From: JAFAGX01 sp035622175
GTDB taxonomy: Bacteria > Acidobacteriota > Terriglobia > Terriglobales > Acidobacteriaceae
Assembly (NCBI GenBank): GCA_035622175.1
Contig: DASPVV010000076.1
Coordinates: 1 to 64,000, forward strand
Length of the DNA: 64,000 nucleotides
Reading direction: 5' to 3'
In this document: positions 1 through 7,835 of the stretch, piece by piece
Position numbering within the stretch: position 1 is the first letter of the stretch
How the letters are laid out: each line of letters begins with the position of its first letter
Position numbers and translations under genes: made by a program
The notes under the pieces: model-generated
Database searches by the model: none
What the model saw: the letters and a program-made list of their open reading frames with translations, nothing else
Told to the model about the DNA's origin: nothing

Positions 1-518
1 GTCGGAACAGCGCTTTTCGAAGCAAGACCTTCCACCAGTTCCGTGTCCAGTCGAAAGCCTATCGAGACCGTGCCGGTCGAAGCCTCGACCGCGGCCAGAG
101 TGACTCTGGTTCCCGTCCAGGTCGGAACCTCAATGCTCGATACCTGCAAATCCACTGCGCCGAACTGTTCCTTGAAAGCCGCTGCCATCCGTGCGCTGAC
201 TTTCCCCAAGAGCTGCTCGACCGCCTGCTTGCGAGCCGCGCTCAGTTCGGAGGCCGGATCGGGCGATGAAGGAAGAAGTTTCTGTGCCACGAGCAGCGCC
301 TCGGCGTTTTCCATCTGGAAGGCAGCCTTTCCCCGCAAGCCGCCAGACAGGGAGATTCCAAAGCACAAGGGGGCGGCGCCGCTCGATGGGGGCGCATCTT
401 CGGTGCGCAGCGTGACCGTCCACGGCGAGGCCGAGACTTCGGAGAGTACATCGCCGAGTGCCTTGCGAAACAAGTCTAGGAAGGAATAGAGCGGCGTCCC
501 GGGCGTGATGGTTGACAT
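1..518 (-). CDS. FliN/FliY-like motor switch protein, partial (cut by window edge)
   Basis: This leftward gene starts two bases after the fliM stop codon. The start is ATG at 518-516 (MSTITPGTPLYSFLDLF) behind a GAGG-like ribosome site inside the end of fliM. It stays open for 172 residues to the window edge. The visible part has a helix rich in Lys and Glu (around ARKQAVEQLLGKVSARMAAA) followed by a beta-rich stretch. This resembles the CheC/CheX-like N-terminal domain of FliY-type switch proteins. The FliN (SpoA) domain would lie outside the window, so the name is an inference from layout and from its position behind fliM. A separate short fliN lies at 15622-15912, so this would be a second FliN-class gene. 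A CheX/CheC-like phosphatase is the alternative. Confidence 0.55.
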   Translation of the reverse strand, partial: MSTITPGTPLYSFLDLFRKALGDVLSEVSASPWTVTLRTEDAPPSSGAAPLCFGISLSGGLRGKAAFQMENAEALLVAQKLLPSSPDPASELSAARKQAVEQLLGKVSARMAAAFKEQFGAVDLQVSSIEVPTWTGTRVTLAAVEASTGTVSIGFRLDTELVEGLASKSAVP

Positions 519-520
519 CC

Positions 521-1501
521 TTATGGCCTCTTTTCCGTCTTGGTCGTGGCGAGCCGCTGGCCGACTTGGGCCGCACGATATCGTCCGTGACGCACGGCTT
601 CGGCTTCAAAGACCTCTCGCCCGGCGATGATCAGAGAGGCAGGCCGGCGAACGGGAATGCCGAGATTACATATTTCTCCCTGATTGAGTTTGAGCAGAGT
701 CCGAACGCGGAGCTTGATGGCGGTGATCCCCAAAGTAATGGGAAAGGAACACCCCATCATTCTCTCTGCCAGTTGTCGGCTGGGTCGAATGGAGGAACGA
801 GATTTTCCGTACGACCCATCCATGGAAAGCCTGCGAAGGAGGGTGTTGGAAATCGAAACCGGGAAAACCAGGTGCAGCGTCCCACGCGCTTCCGCCAATT
901 TGATTTCGAAGCCCAAGCAAAGTGTTTTCTCGGGCGCACTCAAAAACCGCTGCATTTGTGCCGACGTCTGTCGATGTTCCAATTCGATTTCGGTGTTGAG
1001 CGAGGCCCAGGCCACCGCTAGTTCGTGGCAGATGATTCTGGCAACGCTTTCCACGATCTGTTCTTCGATCTCGGTGATTTCCCGGTTCATGGGCGGACAT
1101 TGTCCTGTCCCGCCGAGCATGATGTCGATCAGGGGAAACACAAGCGAGTGGTCCAATTGCATGGCAGCCGCGGCGCCCACGGGCCGAACCTGGAAGGACA
1201 TCATATACGTCACCTTCGGCACTCGCTCCAGGAACTCGGCGTAGGTAATCTGCTCGATTGAGGCTAGCGATGCTTCGAAAAGGACCCGAAGATAGGCCCC
1301 CAAGGATTGTGCGAGACTGCGGGCAAAGCCTTCGTGCAGAATCGTGAGCCCATGCACCTGTTCGTCGGTGAGCTGTCCTGCCTGTCGAAAGCTGTAGGCT
1401 TTGATGGAGCGCCCGTCTGCCCGAGGTGCGTCATCCTTCTGGTGGCCCCGAGCCGCCCGTACCATGACATTGATCTCTTCCTGACTCAGAACCTTTTTCA
1501 T
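521..1501 (-). CDS. fliM: Flagellar motor switch protein FliM
   Basis: The 326-residue product opens with a LSQEEINVMV segment, the usual N-terminal CheY-P binding motif of FliM. The middle domain carries the PLIDIMLGGTG signature at about 124-134, and a C-terminal SpoA-like domain follows. The normal FliM length is about 320-330 residues. The protein sits in the C-ring, binds phosphorylated CheY and FliG, and switches rotation. It is first in a leftward unit with the FliN-like gene. A sigma54 promoter at 1571-1587 gives a predicted start near 1560, a leader of about 59 bases, with an operator-like dyad over the start site. Confidence 0.97.
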   Translation of the reverse strand: MKKVLSQEEINVMVRAARGHQKDDAPRADGRSIKAYSFRQAGQLTDEQVHGLTILHEGFARSLAQSLGAYLRVLFEASLASIEQITYAEFLERVPKVTYMMSFQVRPVGAAAAMQLDHSLVFPLIDIMLGGTGQCPPMNREITEIEEQIVESVARIICHELAVAWASLNTEIELEHRQTSAQMQRFLSAPEKTLCLGFEIKLAEARGTLHLVFPVSISNTLLRRLSMDGSYGKSRSSIRPSRQLAERMMGCSFPITLGITAIKLRVRTLLKLNQGEICNLGIPVRRPASLIIAGREVFEAEAVRHGRYRAAQVGQRLATTKTEKRP

Positions 1502-1545
1502 ACCTTTACGGTCGATGTCCTTGCTGGGTTAGAAGAAAATGAGCA

Positions 1546-1564
1546 CTAGGCAACATCTGCCTAG
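1546..1564 (-). promoter_or_regulatory. 19-bp operator-like dyad at the fliM start site
   Basis: The 19 bases are the exact reverse complement of the element at 2280-2298. Arms CTAGGCA and TGCCTAG flank a 5-base spacer. The C of the -12 element of the adjoining sigma54 site lies at 1572, so the dyad covers -4 to +15 of the fliM unit. The 6-5-6 core has the same geometry as NtrC-class sites. Binding by the activator encoded at 3550-4917 is an inference. Confidence 0.7.
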
Positions 1565-1570
1565 TTGTTT

Positions 1571-1587
1571 TGCACGGGAGATGCCAA
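1571..1587 (-). promoter_or_regulatory. Sigma54 promoter of fliM
   Basis: Read leftward this is TTGGCATCTCCCGTGCA, with GG at -25/-24, GC at -13/-12 and exactly 10 bases between them. It matches the sigma54 consensus well. The predicted start is near 1560. Confidence 0.75.
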
Positions 1588-1592
1588 AGAGT

Positions 1593-1967
1593 TTAGCGGG
1601 GAGGGCGGCGCAAGGGGACAGTCCGGCGGCCCAAAGAAGAGAGTTGTTTCTGGATCAAATCGCGCTCCTCGTCGGAAGAGAACATAAAAGCAAATCCGTG
1701 TTCCCCGTCCTTCTGATAGGTCACCCTTCCCGCTACCCGCAGAGAGGTTGCGCTGCCCGGGAGCGTGAACATGAATAGAACCTGCGTGCCTACACTCAGG
1801 CACTCCGCCATTCGTACGGCGAGACCATCGGCGCTAATGTCGGTGCAGAGCCCGACCAGGACCTGCGGCCCGGTATCGCTAGTTTCTAACAGCACTCGAA
1901 ACTCAACCGGAAACCTGGGCGCCCGATAACCGAACTCCTGCACTCGGCTCTTGCCTTCTTTGCTCAC
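1593..1967 (-). CDS. PilZ-domain protein
   Basis: This 124-residue protein is a single PilZ domain, a cyclic-di-GMP receptor fold. It shows an arginine motif RAPRFPVEF near residue 15 and DISADGLAV near 43-51, which fits the D/NxSxxG box. The arginine motif is RxxR rather than the classical RxxxR, so binding affinity cannot be assumed. The start is GTG with AGGAGG about 14 bases upstream. It lies between fliM and the kinase gene, which suggests a role in coupling c-di-GMP to motility. The fliM promoter lies just past its stop codon, so fliM need not depend on readthrough from it. Confidence 0.88.
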   Translation of the reverse strand: MSKEGKSRVQEFGYRAPRFPVEFRVLLETSDTGPQVLVGLCTDISADGLAVRMAECLSVGTQVLFMFTLPGSATSLRVAGRVTYQKDGEHGFAFMFSSDEERDLIQKQLSSLGRRTVPLRRPPR

Positions 1968-2256
1968 TGGGATCGAATCCTCCTGGTGCGCGCAATTCTG
2001 GTAAGCATGCGACTTACCATTCGGTCCGGGTCGCCTGTTTCGGCCGCGGCCGAGGTTGCCGCCGTCCGCTTCCCCAGGACGCGGTTTTTTCTAATCACAT
2101 CCTCATCTCTGCGCCCGCAGGCTTTGACCCCGCACTCCTCGGAGAACGCTGACATGCTTCCGAGCTGAGCCGTCTGCACCGGTTCTCGGGCGGCAAAGCT
2201 CAAAACTCGGCTCGCCCGGCATTACCTTCGATCGCCTAAGGCGACGCTCAGCCTTT
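1968..2256. other. Intergenic region with two inverted repeats
   Basis: No convincing gene is seen between pilZ and the kinase promoter. An inverted repeat TGGTAAG-N7-CTTACCA lies at 1999-2019, about 32 bases upstream of the pilZ start. A perfect 13-base palindrome, TCGCCTAAGGCGA, lies at 2232-2244, just upstream of the kinase sigma54 site. Both could be operators. Neither resembles the CTAGGCA dyad. Confidence 0.4.
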
Positions 2257-2273
2257 TTGGCAGACACCTTGCA
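2257..2273 (+). promoter_or_regulatory. Sigma54 promoter of the flagellar two-component/flgB operon
   Basis: TTGGCAGACACCTTGCA is close to the ideal sigma54 consensus (GG, 10 bases, GC). The predicted start is about 2284. That places ATG 2273 upstream of the transcript, so 2315 is the better start codon for the kinase. Confidence 0.8.
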
Positions 2274-2279
2274 TGCCGA

Positions 2280-2298
2280 CTAGGCAGATGTTGCCTAG
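2280..2298 (+). promoter_or_regulatory. 19-bp operator-like dyad at the kinase operon start site
   Basis: CTAGGCAGATGTTGCCTAG begins 7 bases after the GC of the sigma54 -12 element, the same offset as at fliM, and covers -4 to +15. It is identical to 1546-1564 on the opposite strand. Confidence 0.7.
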
Positions 2299-2314
2299 CT
2301 CTCATCAAAGTCCA

Positions 2315-3553
2315 ATGATCGGTGTCGAGGCGACGCTTCCCGAAGCGCACCTGGCCGATGCCTTTGCCACGTTTATCGCGGCGGCAGATCGGCTGGAACG
2401 TTCCCACTGGCAATTGCACAATGAAGTCGGCCAACTGCGCACACAATTGGAAGAACGCAACCGGGCGCTGGCCTCGAGCTTGGCCGAAAACGATCGCATG
2501 CGAGTGGCTTTGCGCCAGATTCTCGACGCGCTGCCCTGCGGTGTTGCCGTCGTTGAGACCGGTAAAGAAGAGATCGTATTGCTCAATCCGGAAGCACGAC
2601 GGCTGCTTGCGATCCCCGCCGACCGCGCGCCGGCTTGGGGGGATATCCCCACACCCATTCGAGCCATGCTCGACCCGGGGCGCTGCCAGGCTTGGCGACA
2701 GGGGGACGAGCATGATTTCTTTTTCGCCCTGGACGGCAACAAGAGGCGCTGCGTAACCGTGCGTTACAGCACCACGGCGGACGAGGACCTTGGCGCGGAC
2801 ACGGTTGGGGAAAGCACGCGGGTGATCCTCACCTGCCGCGACACCACCACTAATAAGGAAGCGGAGAAGGAGCGGGAAGCGTCCCGTAATCTGGTGGCCT
2901 TGGCCGAGGTCGCTACCGTACTAGCGCACGAGATCCGCAATCCTCTCGGCAGCCTGGAACTGTTGGCCGGTCTGCTGGCCTGTGATGCCCAATTGAGCGA
3001 GGATTCCAAACAGTGCATTGGGCACCTGCAGGCGGGAGTGCGATCCCTTTCCGCGACCGTCAACAATGTGCTGCGCTTTCATAGTCAGGGTACTTCCAAC
3101 CTGCAGCCCACGAAGCTGGCCGAGACCCTGAGGAGCGCGGTGAATTTTGTCCAGCCGCTGGCGAGACAGGCAGGAATCGGGCTCATGTTCCAGCATACTC
3201 TGGGAGAGGTCGAGATCGCTGCCGATGCCAGCGAGTTTCAGCAAGTGATCCTCAATCTCGTGTGCAATGCGTTGCGCCACACTCCGGCGGGCGGTTTGAT
3301 TACGATTTCCGCGCGGGTGGAAGCTCGGAGCGGGCAGCCGGTTGCGGTGATGGAGGTTGCCGACAGCGGCAGTGGCATTCGGGCCGAGGACATCGCTCAC
3401 GTGTTCGAGCCAGGATTTACCACCAACCGACAGAGTCCGGGACTGGGATTAACGGTCTGCCAGAGAATCATCGAACAGCACCAGGGCACCATTCAGGTGC
3501 GGAGCCAGCTCGGCAAGGGCACGACGTTTCACATCGAGTTTGCCGTCCTATGA
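2315..3553 (+). CDS. Flagellar sensor histidine kinase (FlgS/FleS-like)
   Basis: This is a soluble histidine kinase of 412 residues from ATG 2315. An upstream in-frame ATG at 2273 lies before the predicted start of transcription and is rejected. It has an N-terminal coiled region and a PAS-like segment, then the H-box LAHEIRNPLG with His about 205. N-box VLNLVCNALRH, G1 VADSGSGI and G2 GLGLTV motifs follow. No membrane segment is seen, so it senses a cytoplasmic signal. In other bacteria such a kinase is thought to read assembly of the export apparatus. Its stop codon overlaps the next start by four bases (ATGA), so it phosphorylates, presumably, the sigma54 activator that follows. Confidence 0.9.
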   Translation: MIGVEATLPEAHLADAFATFIAAADRLERSHWQLHNEVGQLRTQLEERNRALASSLAENDRMRVALRQILDALPCGVAVVETGKEEIVLLNPEARRLLAIPADRAPAWGDIPTPIRAMLDPGRCQAWRQGDEHDFFFALDGNKRRCVTVRYSTTADEDLGADTVGESTRVILTCRDTTTNKEAEKEREASRNLVALAEVATVLAHEIRNPLGSLELLAGLLACDAQLSEDSKQCIGHLQAGVRSLSATVNNVLRFHSQGTSNLQPTKLAETLRSAVNFVQPLARQAGIGLMFQHTLGEVEIAADASEFQQVILNLVCNALRHTPAGGLITISARVEARSGQPVAVMEVADSGSGIRAEDIAHVFEPGFTTNRQSPGLGLTVCQRIIEQHQGTIQVRSQLGKGTTFHIEFAVL

Positions 3554-4917
3554 AGGAGAATACCGCCAATTCGGTACTGGTTGTCGATGACGAACCCGGC
3601 ATGCGCATCGCGCTCACCGGCAGCTTCCAACGCGAAGGCTGGCGTGTCGAAACGGCGTCGGGAGCATTCGAGGCGCTGCGAAAATTTCAGACCACCCCAT
3701 TTCCCTTGGTTATTACCGATGTCCGCATGCCCGACGGGGATGGCCTCCAGTTGCTGCGCAGCGTGCGCAGCGCGAATCCGGCGACGGCGGTGATCGTGCT
3801 GACCGCCTTCGCTAGCGTGCCGGAAGCCGTGCAAGCCATCCAGGGTGGTGCCTGCGACTATCTGACCAAGCCAATCTCCTTCGAGCAGTTGCGCTCGTCG
3901 GTAGCCCGGGTGATGCAGCAGGCGACCAGCATGCCGGCTGATTTTAAGCCGCCCAGTGCCGCCATCCTCGGGTCTGCGCCCGCTCTGTTGAAGGCGCTCG
4001 ATCGGGCCCGGCACGTAGCCAAGACCAACGCCGATTGTTTGATCGAAGCCGAGAGCGGAACCGGCAAGGAACTTTTGGCGCGCTTCATTCATCACCACAG
4101 CGCCCGTCACCAGGGGTCGTTTGTGGCGGTGAACTGCGCCGCCGTTCCCGAGGATCTCCTCGAAAGCGAACTCTTCGGCCATATGCGGGGAGCCTTTACC
4201 GGAGCCACGGCGGCCAAGGCGGGCAAGTTCGAGCTCGCCCAGGGCGGAACCTTGCTGCTCGATGAAATCGGCGAAATGCCAATGAATCTTCAACCGAAGT
4301 TGTTGCGCACACTCCAGGAGCGGCAGGTCGAGAGATTGGGTGGCGTTCGTCCCACCGCCGTGAATCTGCGAGTGATCGCCACGACCAACGTTTCCCTCGA
4401 AGACATGGTCGAGCAGGGAAGGTTTCGCACGGACCTTTATTATCGGCTGAATGTCATCCCCCTCACCCTGCCCCCGCTGCGGGAGCGGCCGGAAGACATT
4501 CCCGAGCTGGCGGAGCATTTTGCCCGAAAGTTCGCCGCCGAAGCGAATCGCGCGGTGCCGGTTTTGCAGGCAGAGTTTACCGCCGGCCTCAAGCAGCACC
4601 GATGGCCGGGCAACGTGCGCGAGCTCGCGAACTTCCTGCACCGGATCGTGGCGCTGAACGACAGCCGGGAGATCGGCCCCGAGCACCTGACCGCCGAGCT
4701 GTTCGGCTCGGCCCAAGCCCGACCCCTGCGTTGGGTCGCCCCGGCCTCGCTGCACGCGGGCACTTCGATGCGCGAACTCGAACGGCGTTTGCTCGAGACA
4801 ACCCTGGATAACACCGGAGGAAATCGCACGCGGGCGGCCGAAATGCTGGGCGTCAGTCTGCGGACCATTCGCAACAAGATTCGGGAATACGGTTTGCCCC
4901 CACGGAGGTATGCATGA
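3550..4917 (+). CDS. Sigma54-dependent flagellar response regulator (FlgR/FleR-like)
   Basis: This is a 455-residue NtrC-type activator. The receiver domain (1-120) has the acidic pair VVDDEP, phospho-acceptor D57, T85 and K107. The AAA+ domain has Walker A ESGTGKE near 168-175, the sigma54-contacting GAFTGA loop near 214-219 and the arginine-finger region FRTDLYYRLNV. A Fis-type helix-turn-helix (TRAAEMLGVSLRTIRNKI) ends the protein. It should turn on the sigma54 promoters of flagellar genes after phosphorylation by the upstream kinase. The 19-bp dyads at fliM, its own operon and fliK are the likely binding sites (inference). Its stop codon overlaps flgB by four bases. Confidence 0.94.
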   Translation: MKENTANSVLVVDDEPGMRIALTGSFQREGWRVETASGAFEALRKFQTTPFPLVITDVRMPDGDGLQLLRSVRSANPATAVIVLTAFASVPEAVQAIQGGACDYLTKPISFEQLRSSVARVMQQATSMPADFKPPSAAILGSAPALLKALDRARHVAKTNADCLIEAESGTGKELLARFIHHHSARHQGSFVAVNCAAVPEDLLESELFGHMRGAFTGATAAKAGKFELAQGGTLLLDEIGEMPMNLQPKLLRTLQERQVERLGGVRPTAVNLRVIATTNVSLEDMVEQGRFRTDLYYRLNVIPLTLPPLRERPEDIPELAEHFARKFAAEANRAVPVLQAEFTAGLKQHRWPGNVRELANFLHRIVALNDSREIGPEHLTAELFGSAQARPLRWVAPASLHAGTSMRELERRLLETTLDNTGGNRTRAAEMLGVSLRTIRNKIREYGLPPRRYA

Positions 4918-5276
4918 ACGACGTTTCCACTCCCCTGATGAACTTGCTCGCGAGATTTTTGGATGTCACTGCGCAACGCCACCAACTCGTGGTCGGCAAC
5001 ATGGCCAATGTGGACACGCCGGGATACCAGACCAAAGACATCGACTTCCGTGGAGAGCTACAAAGGGCGGTCGCCGACGGGCCGGCCAGCTTCCTCCCGG
5101 TGGTCCGTTCCGTGCCCGGTCTGCTCGAGCGGCCCGACGGCAACAATGTGAGCCTGGACCGGGAAGGATTGCTGCTGGCGGAAACGCAGATGCAGTACGG
5201 CCTGGGTGTACAGTTCATGCGCCATGAGTTTCAGAATTTACTTTACGCCATCAATGAAGGGAGCAAGGCAACATGA
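4914..5276 (+). CDS. flgB: Flagellar basal-body rod protein FlgB
   Basis: This 120-residue proximal rod protein carries the conserved block HQLVVGNMANVDTPGYQTKDIDF near residues 23-45. That block contains the NxANxxTPGY motif typical of rod, hook and distal proteins. The length is slightly short of the usual 130 or so. It is exported by the flagellar type III system and polymerises on the MS ring with FlgC, FlgF and FliE. It is coupled to the activator gene upstream and to flgC downstream, each through a four-base overlap. Confidence 0.95.
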   Translation: MNDVSTPLMNLLARFLDVTAQRHQLVVGNMANVDTPGYQTKDIDFRGELQRAVADGPASFLPVVRSVPGLLERPDGNNVSLDREGLLLAETQMQYGLGVQFMRHEFQNLLYAINEGSKAT

Positions 5277-5716
5277 GTATCTTTTCCGTGCTTGAAATCA
5301 GCGGATCTGCTCTAGCCGCCGAACGACAAAGAGCCGAGGTGGTTGCGGCCAATATGGCCAACGCCGAGACCACCCACACGCCGTCGGGGGGACCCTATCG
5401 GCGAAAGGAAGTTGTCTTTGCCAGTGCGGGAGACATGCCGTTTCGCATGATGTTGGCGGGATTCCATCCCGGGCTCGGCAACACGATCCCCGCCGTTCGC
5501 CTCGAGCGCGTGCTGGATGATCCCACGCCGCCGTTGAAGCGGTACGAGCCCGGACATCCCGATGCCGACAAAGAGGGGTATGTGGCCTATCCCTCCATCA
5601 ATCCGGTGCAGGAGATGGTCGACCTGATGGGAGCGGTTCGCTCCTACCAGCTCAACGCCTCCGCCATCACCGCGTCCAAGCAAATGATCCAGCAGGCGCT
5701 CGAGCTGCTCAAGTAA
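5273..5716 (+). CDS. flgC: Flagellar basal-body rod protein FlgC
   Basis: This 147-residue rod protein has the N-terminal signature QRAEVVAANMANAETTHTPS and the C-terminal helix VQEMVDLMGAVRSYQLNASA, both typical of FlgC. An in-frame segment YVAYPSINPV matches the well conserved GYV..PNVN region. It assembles in the proximal rod. The start overlaps the flgB stop by four bases. Confidence 0.95.
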   Translation: MSIFSVLEISGSALAAERQRAEVVAANMANAETTHTPSGGPYRRKEVVFASAGDMPFRMMLAGFHPGLGNTIPAVRLERVLDDPTPPLKRYEPGHPDADKEGYVAYPSINPVQEMVDLMGAVRSYQLNASAITASKQMIQQALELLK

Positions 5717-5733
5717 ACCGGGGGAGCGACGAG

Positions 5734-5898
5734 ATGACGGGCAACGAGGTTCGCTTACGGATGGAGGTTACGACGCGCCCGGCGGAGGAAGTGTTCACCC
5801 GCCAGTGGGACGCGTGCAACCGGAGGATCGAACTGCATCGGGCTGCGACTAGGCTTTTGCAGAGGATCGACTCTCGGCTAAGGAGGGTAAGGCAGTGA
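5734..5898 (+). CDS. Small 54-residue protein between flgC and fliE, unknown
   Basis: This open frame starts with ATG behind a GGGGGAGCGACGAG ribosome site. It ends in a TGA that overlaps the GTG start of fliE (GTGA), the same coupling used by its neighbours. The product is very basic and helical: it begins MTGNEVRLRMEV and ends RLLQRIDSRLRRVRQ. No domain is recognised. A small export chaperone or assembly factor would fit the position, but this is a guess. Strong initiation signals on both sides argue that it is translated. Confidence 0.55.
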   Translation: MTGNEVRLRMEVTTRPAEEVFTRQWDACNRRIELHRAATRLLQRIDSRLRRVRQ

Positions 5899-6206
5899 GT
5901 AACACGATTGCTTCAGGGTTGCCGGCGGCGTTCCCCGGCACCCTGCCGACTAGTCCCACGGCACCGACCGATGCCGATGGTGAACAAGGTGGCTTCGGGG
6001 CCACGCTGAGGACCGCCATCGACAGGGTCGGTGAACTCAGCGATGCCTCGGACCAGCAGGTCAGCGAACTCGTCCAAGGGGAACGCCAGGACATTCATAG
6101 CGTCATGATTGCGGTCGAAAAGGCGGATATCGCCTTTCAGCTCATGATGCAGGTGCGCAACAAGATTCTGAACGCATACCAGGAAGTTTCAAGGATGCAA
6201 TTCTAA
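5895..6206 (+). CDS. fliE: Flagellar hook-basal body protein FliE
   Basis: The 103-residue product has a Gly/Pro/Thr-rich N-terminal third and the typical C-terminal helical region of FliE. That region includes VSELVQGERQDIHSVMIAVE and KADIAFQLMMQVRNKILNAY. FliE links the MS ring to the proximal rod and is an early export substrate. The start is GTG, overlapping the stop of the preceding 54-residue frame. fliF follows after 30 bases. Confidence 0.93.
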   Translation: MSNTIASGLPAAFPGTLPTSPTAPTDADGEQGGFGATLRTAIDRVGELSDASDQQVSELVQGERQDIHSVMIAVEKADIAFQLMMQVRNKILNAYQEVSRMQF

Positions 6207-6236
6207 GCCAGGTATTCGTTCCTCATCGCCAACAGC

Positions 6237-7835
6237 ATGCCAACACTGACTGAAGTCCAGAAGCAGGTGACGGATTTCGCCAAAGGGCTGTCCGTCAAGC
6301 AGGGCGGGCTCCTGATCGGAGCGAGCGTCCTGACCATTGCGGTGCTGGTGGTCTTTGTCCATCTGATCGCGACTCCGGACTATAAACCGCTGGTCACGGG
6401 CATGGAAGCGGCCGATGCCAAGGTACTGGGCTCCAAGCTGGCGGCGAAAAACATTCCCTACGTGATCAGCGACGACGGCAAGACGGTCAGTGTTCCGAGC
6501 GACAAGGTCGACGCCAGCCGTATGGAGGTGGCGGCCGACGGAATGCCCCCGAGTGGCCGGATGGGATTTGAAATGTTCGATAAGCTGAACTGGGGCCAAA
6601 CGGAATTCGACGAGAAGGTGAATTACCAGCGCGCTCTCGAAGCTGAACTGGAGCGGTCGATTGAAACCTTGAGGGATGTGGACAGTGTCCGGGTCCATCT
6701 GGTGCTGCCCACCAGCTCCGTGTTCATTGATCGTGAACGCAAAGCCAAGGCATCGGTCGTGCTCAAACTGAAGTCGAAGTACCTCTCCGAGGACACCCAC
6801 ATGGCAATCGCGCGCTTGGTTGCCGGGGCAGTGGACGAACTCAGCCCGGACAACGTCACGGTGATCGATGCCACCACCAACCGGCCTCTTGGTCCGGCTA
6901 CGCGCGATGCCCTTTCTCCCAACGGCGACTTGGAGAAGCAACTGTCGAGCCAACTCCTCGAAACCCTCGAACCCGTGGTGGGGGCGCAGCACGTTCGCGC
7001 CCGGGTGAACGTCGAGTACGATCCAACCAGCAGCGAGGAGAACGATGAAAGCTACGACCCCAAAAGCGTGGTTGCCGTCGCCGAACAGCACTCGGAAGAA
7101 CGGGTTGGAGGAATGCTGAACGGGGGTGTGGTGGGCACATCCAGCAACGTGCCCGGCGGTAACCCTCCCGCCAAGCCGGGGGTGGATAGCGGCGGCGACG
7201 GTTCCCAACTCTCCAAGAGCGAGAGCAGCACGTTTGCGGTCAATAAGATCGTTCGACATATGCTGCAACCTGCCGGCCGCATTCGCAGAATCTCGGCGGC
7301 AGTCGTGGTCGACGACGCGGTCGAGGTAAAAGAGCAAAACGGAAAGCGAGAAGAGGTCCGGCACAAGCGCACGGCGGCTGAAATGCGGCAGATCACGGAC
7401 CTCGCCAAGGCCTCCATCGGCGTGGACCCAGCCCGAGGGGATGTTCTGATGGTTCAGAATCTGTCGTTTGAGCAATCCCCGGTCGAAACCCCGGCCAAAC
7501 CCACGACCATGGATAAGGTAAGAGTGACCTTGGCCGATTGGTCCAGCCTGTTGCGGTACGCGGCACTCATTGTGCTGTTTCTGCTGGCCTATCAGTTGCT
7601 TCTGCGACCGCTGAAAAACCAGTTGATTACCACCTTGCGCGAGTTACCCGCGATCGCCTCGAAGAGGGGATCGGTCGGAGGCGTCGATCTGGCTTTGGGA
7701 CAGGATCTAGCCGACCTGCCTCCCGACCAGCAGCGTTCCATCGCGCTCAAGAGACAACTTCTGCAGAAGGTGACGGCGGAACCAGTTGCCACCAGCAAAT
7801 TGATCCAAGCTTGGATCCGTGAAGAAGCCAAATGA
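6237..7835 (+). CDS. fliF: Flagellar MS-ring protein FliF
   Basis: This 532-residue protein has one membrane segment near 22-44 and another near 437-457, with two ring-building motifs between them (for example RVHLVLPTSSVFIDRERKAKASVVLKL, split over 150-180). The cytoplasmic C-terminus (KRQLLQKVTAEPVATSKLIQ) is the usual FliG-binding tail. It forms the MS ring around the export gate. It is slightly shorter than enteric FliF. The ribosome site is weak. The stop overlaps fliG by four bases. Confidence 0.96.
   Translation: MPTLTEVQKQVTDFAKGLSVKQGGLLIGASVLTIAVLVVFVHLIATPDYKPLVTGMEAADAKVLGSKLAAKNIPYVISDDGKTVSVPSDKVDASRMEVAADGMPPSGRMGFEMFDKLNWGQTEFDEKVNYQRALEAELERSIETLRDVDSVRVHLVLPTSSVFIDRERKAKASVVLKLKSKYLSEDTHMAIARLVAGAVDELSPDNVTVIDATTNRPLGPATRDALSPNGDLEKQLSSQLLETLEPVVGAQHVRARVNVEYDPTSSEENDESYDPKSVVAVAEQHSEERVGGMLNGGVVGTSSNVPGGNPPAKPGVDSGGDGSQLSKSESSTFAVNKIVRHMLQPAGRIRRISAAVVVDDAVEVKEQNGKREEVRHKRTAAEMRQITDLAKASIGVDPARGDVLMVQNLSFEQSPVETPAKPTTMDKVRVTLADWSSLLRYAALIVLFLLAYQLLLRPLKNQLITTLRELPAIASKRGSVGGVDLALGQDLADLPPDQQRSIALKRQLLQKVTAEPVATSKLIQAWIREEAK

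Noticed and set aside
1964..2203. Leftward 79-codon frame overlapping the pilZ start by four bases
   Set aside because: The product has no recognisable pattern, no good ribosome site, and lies across the likely pilZ promoter region with its inverted repeat.
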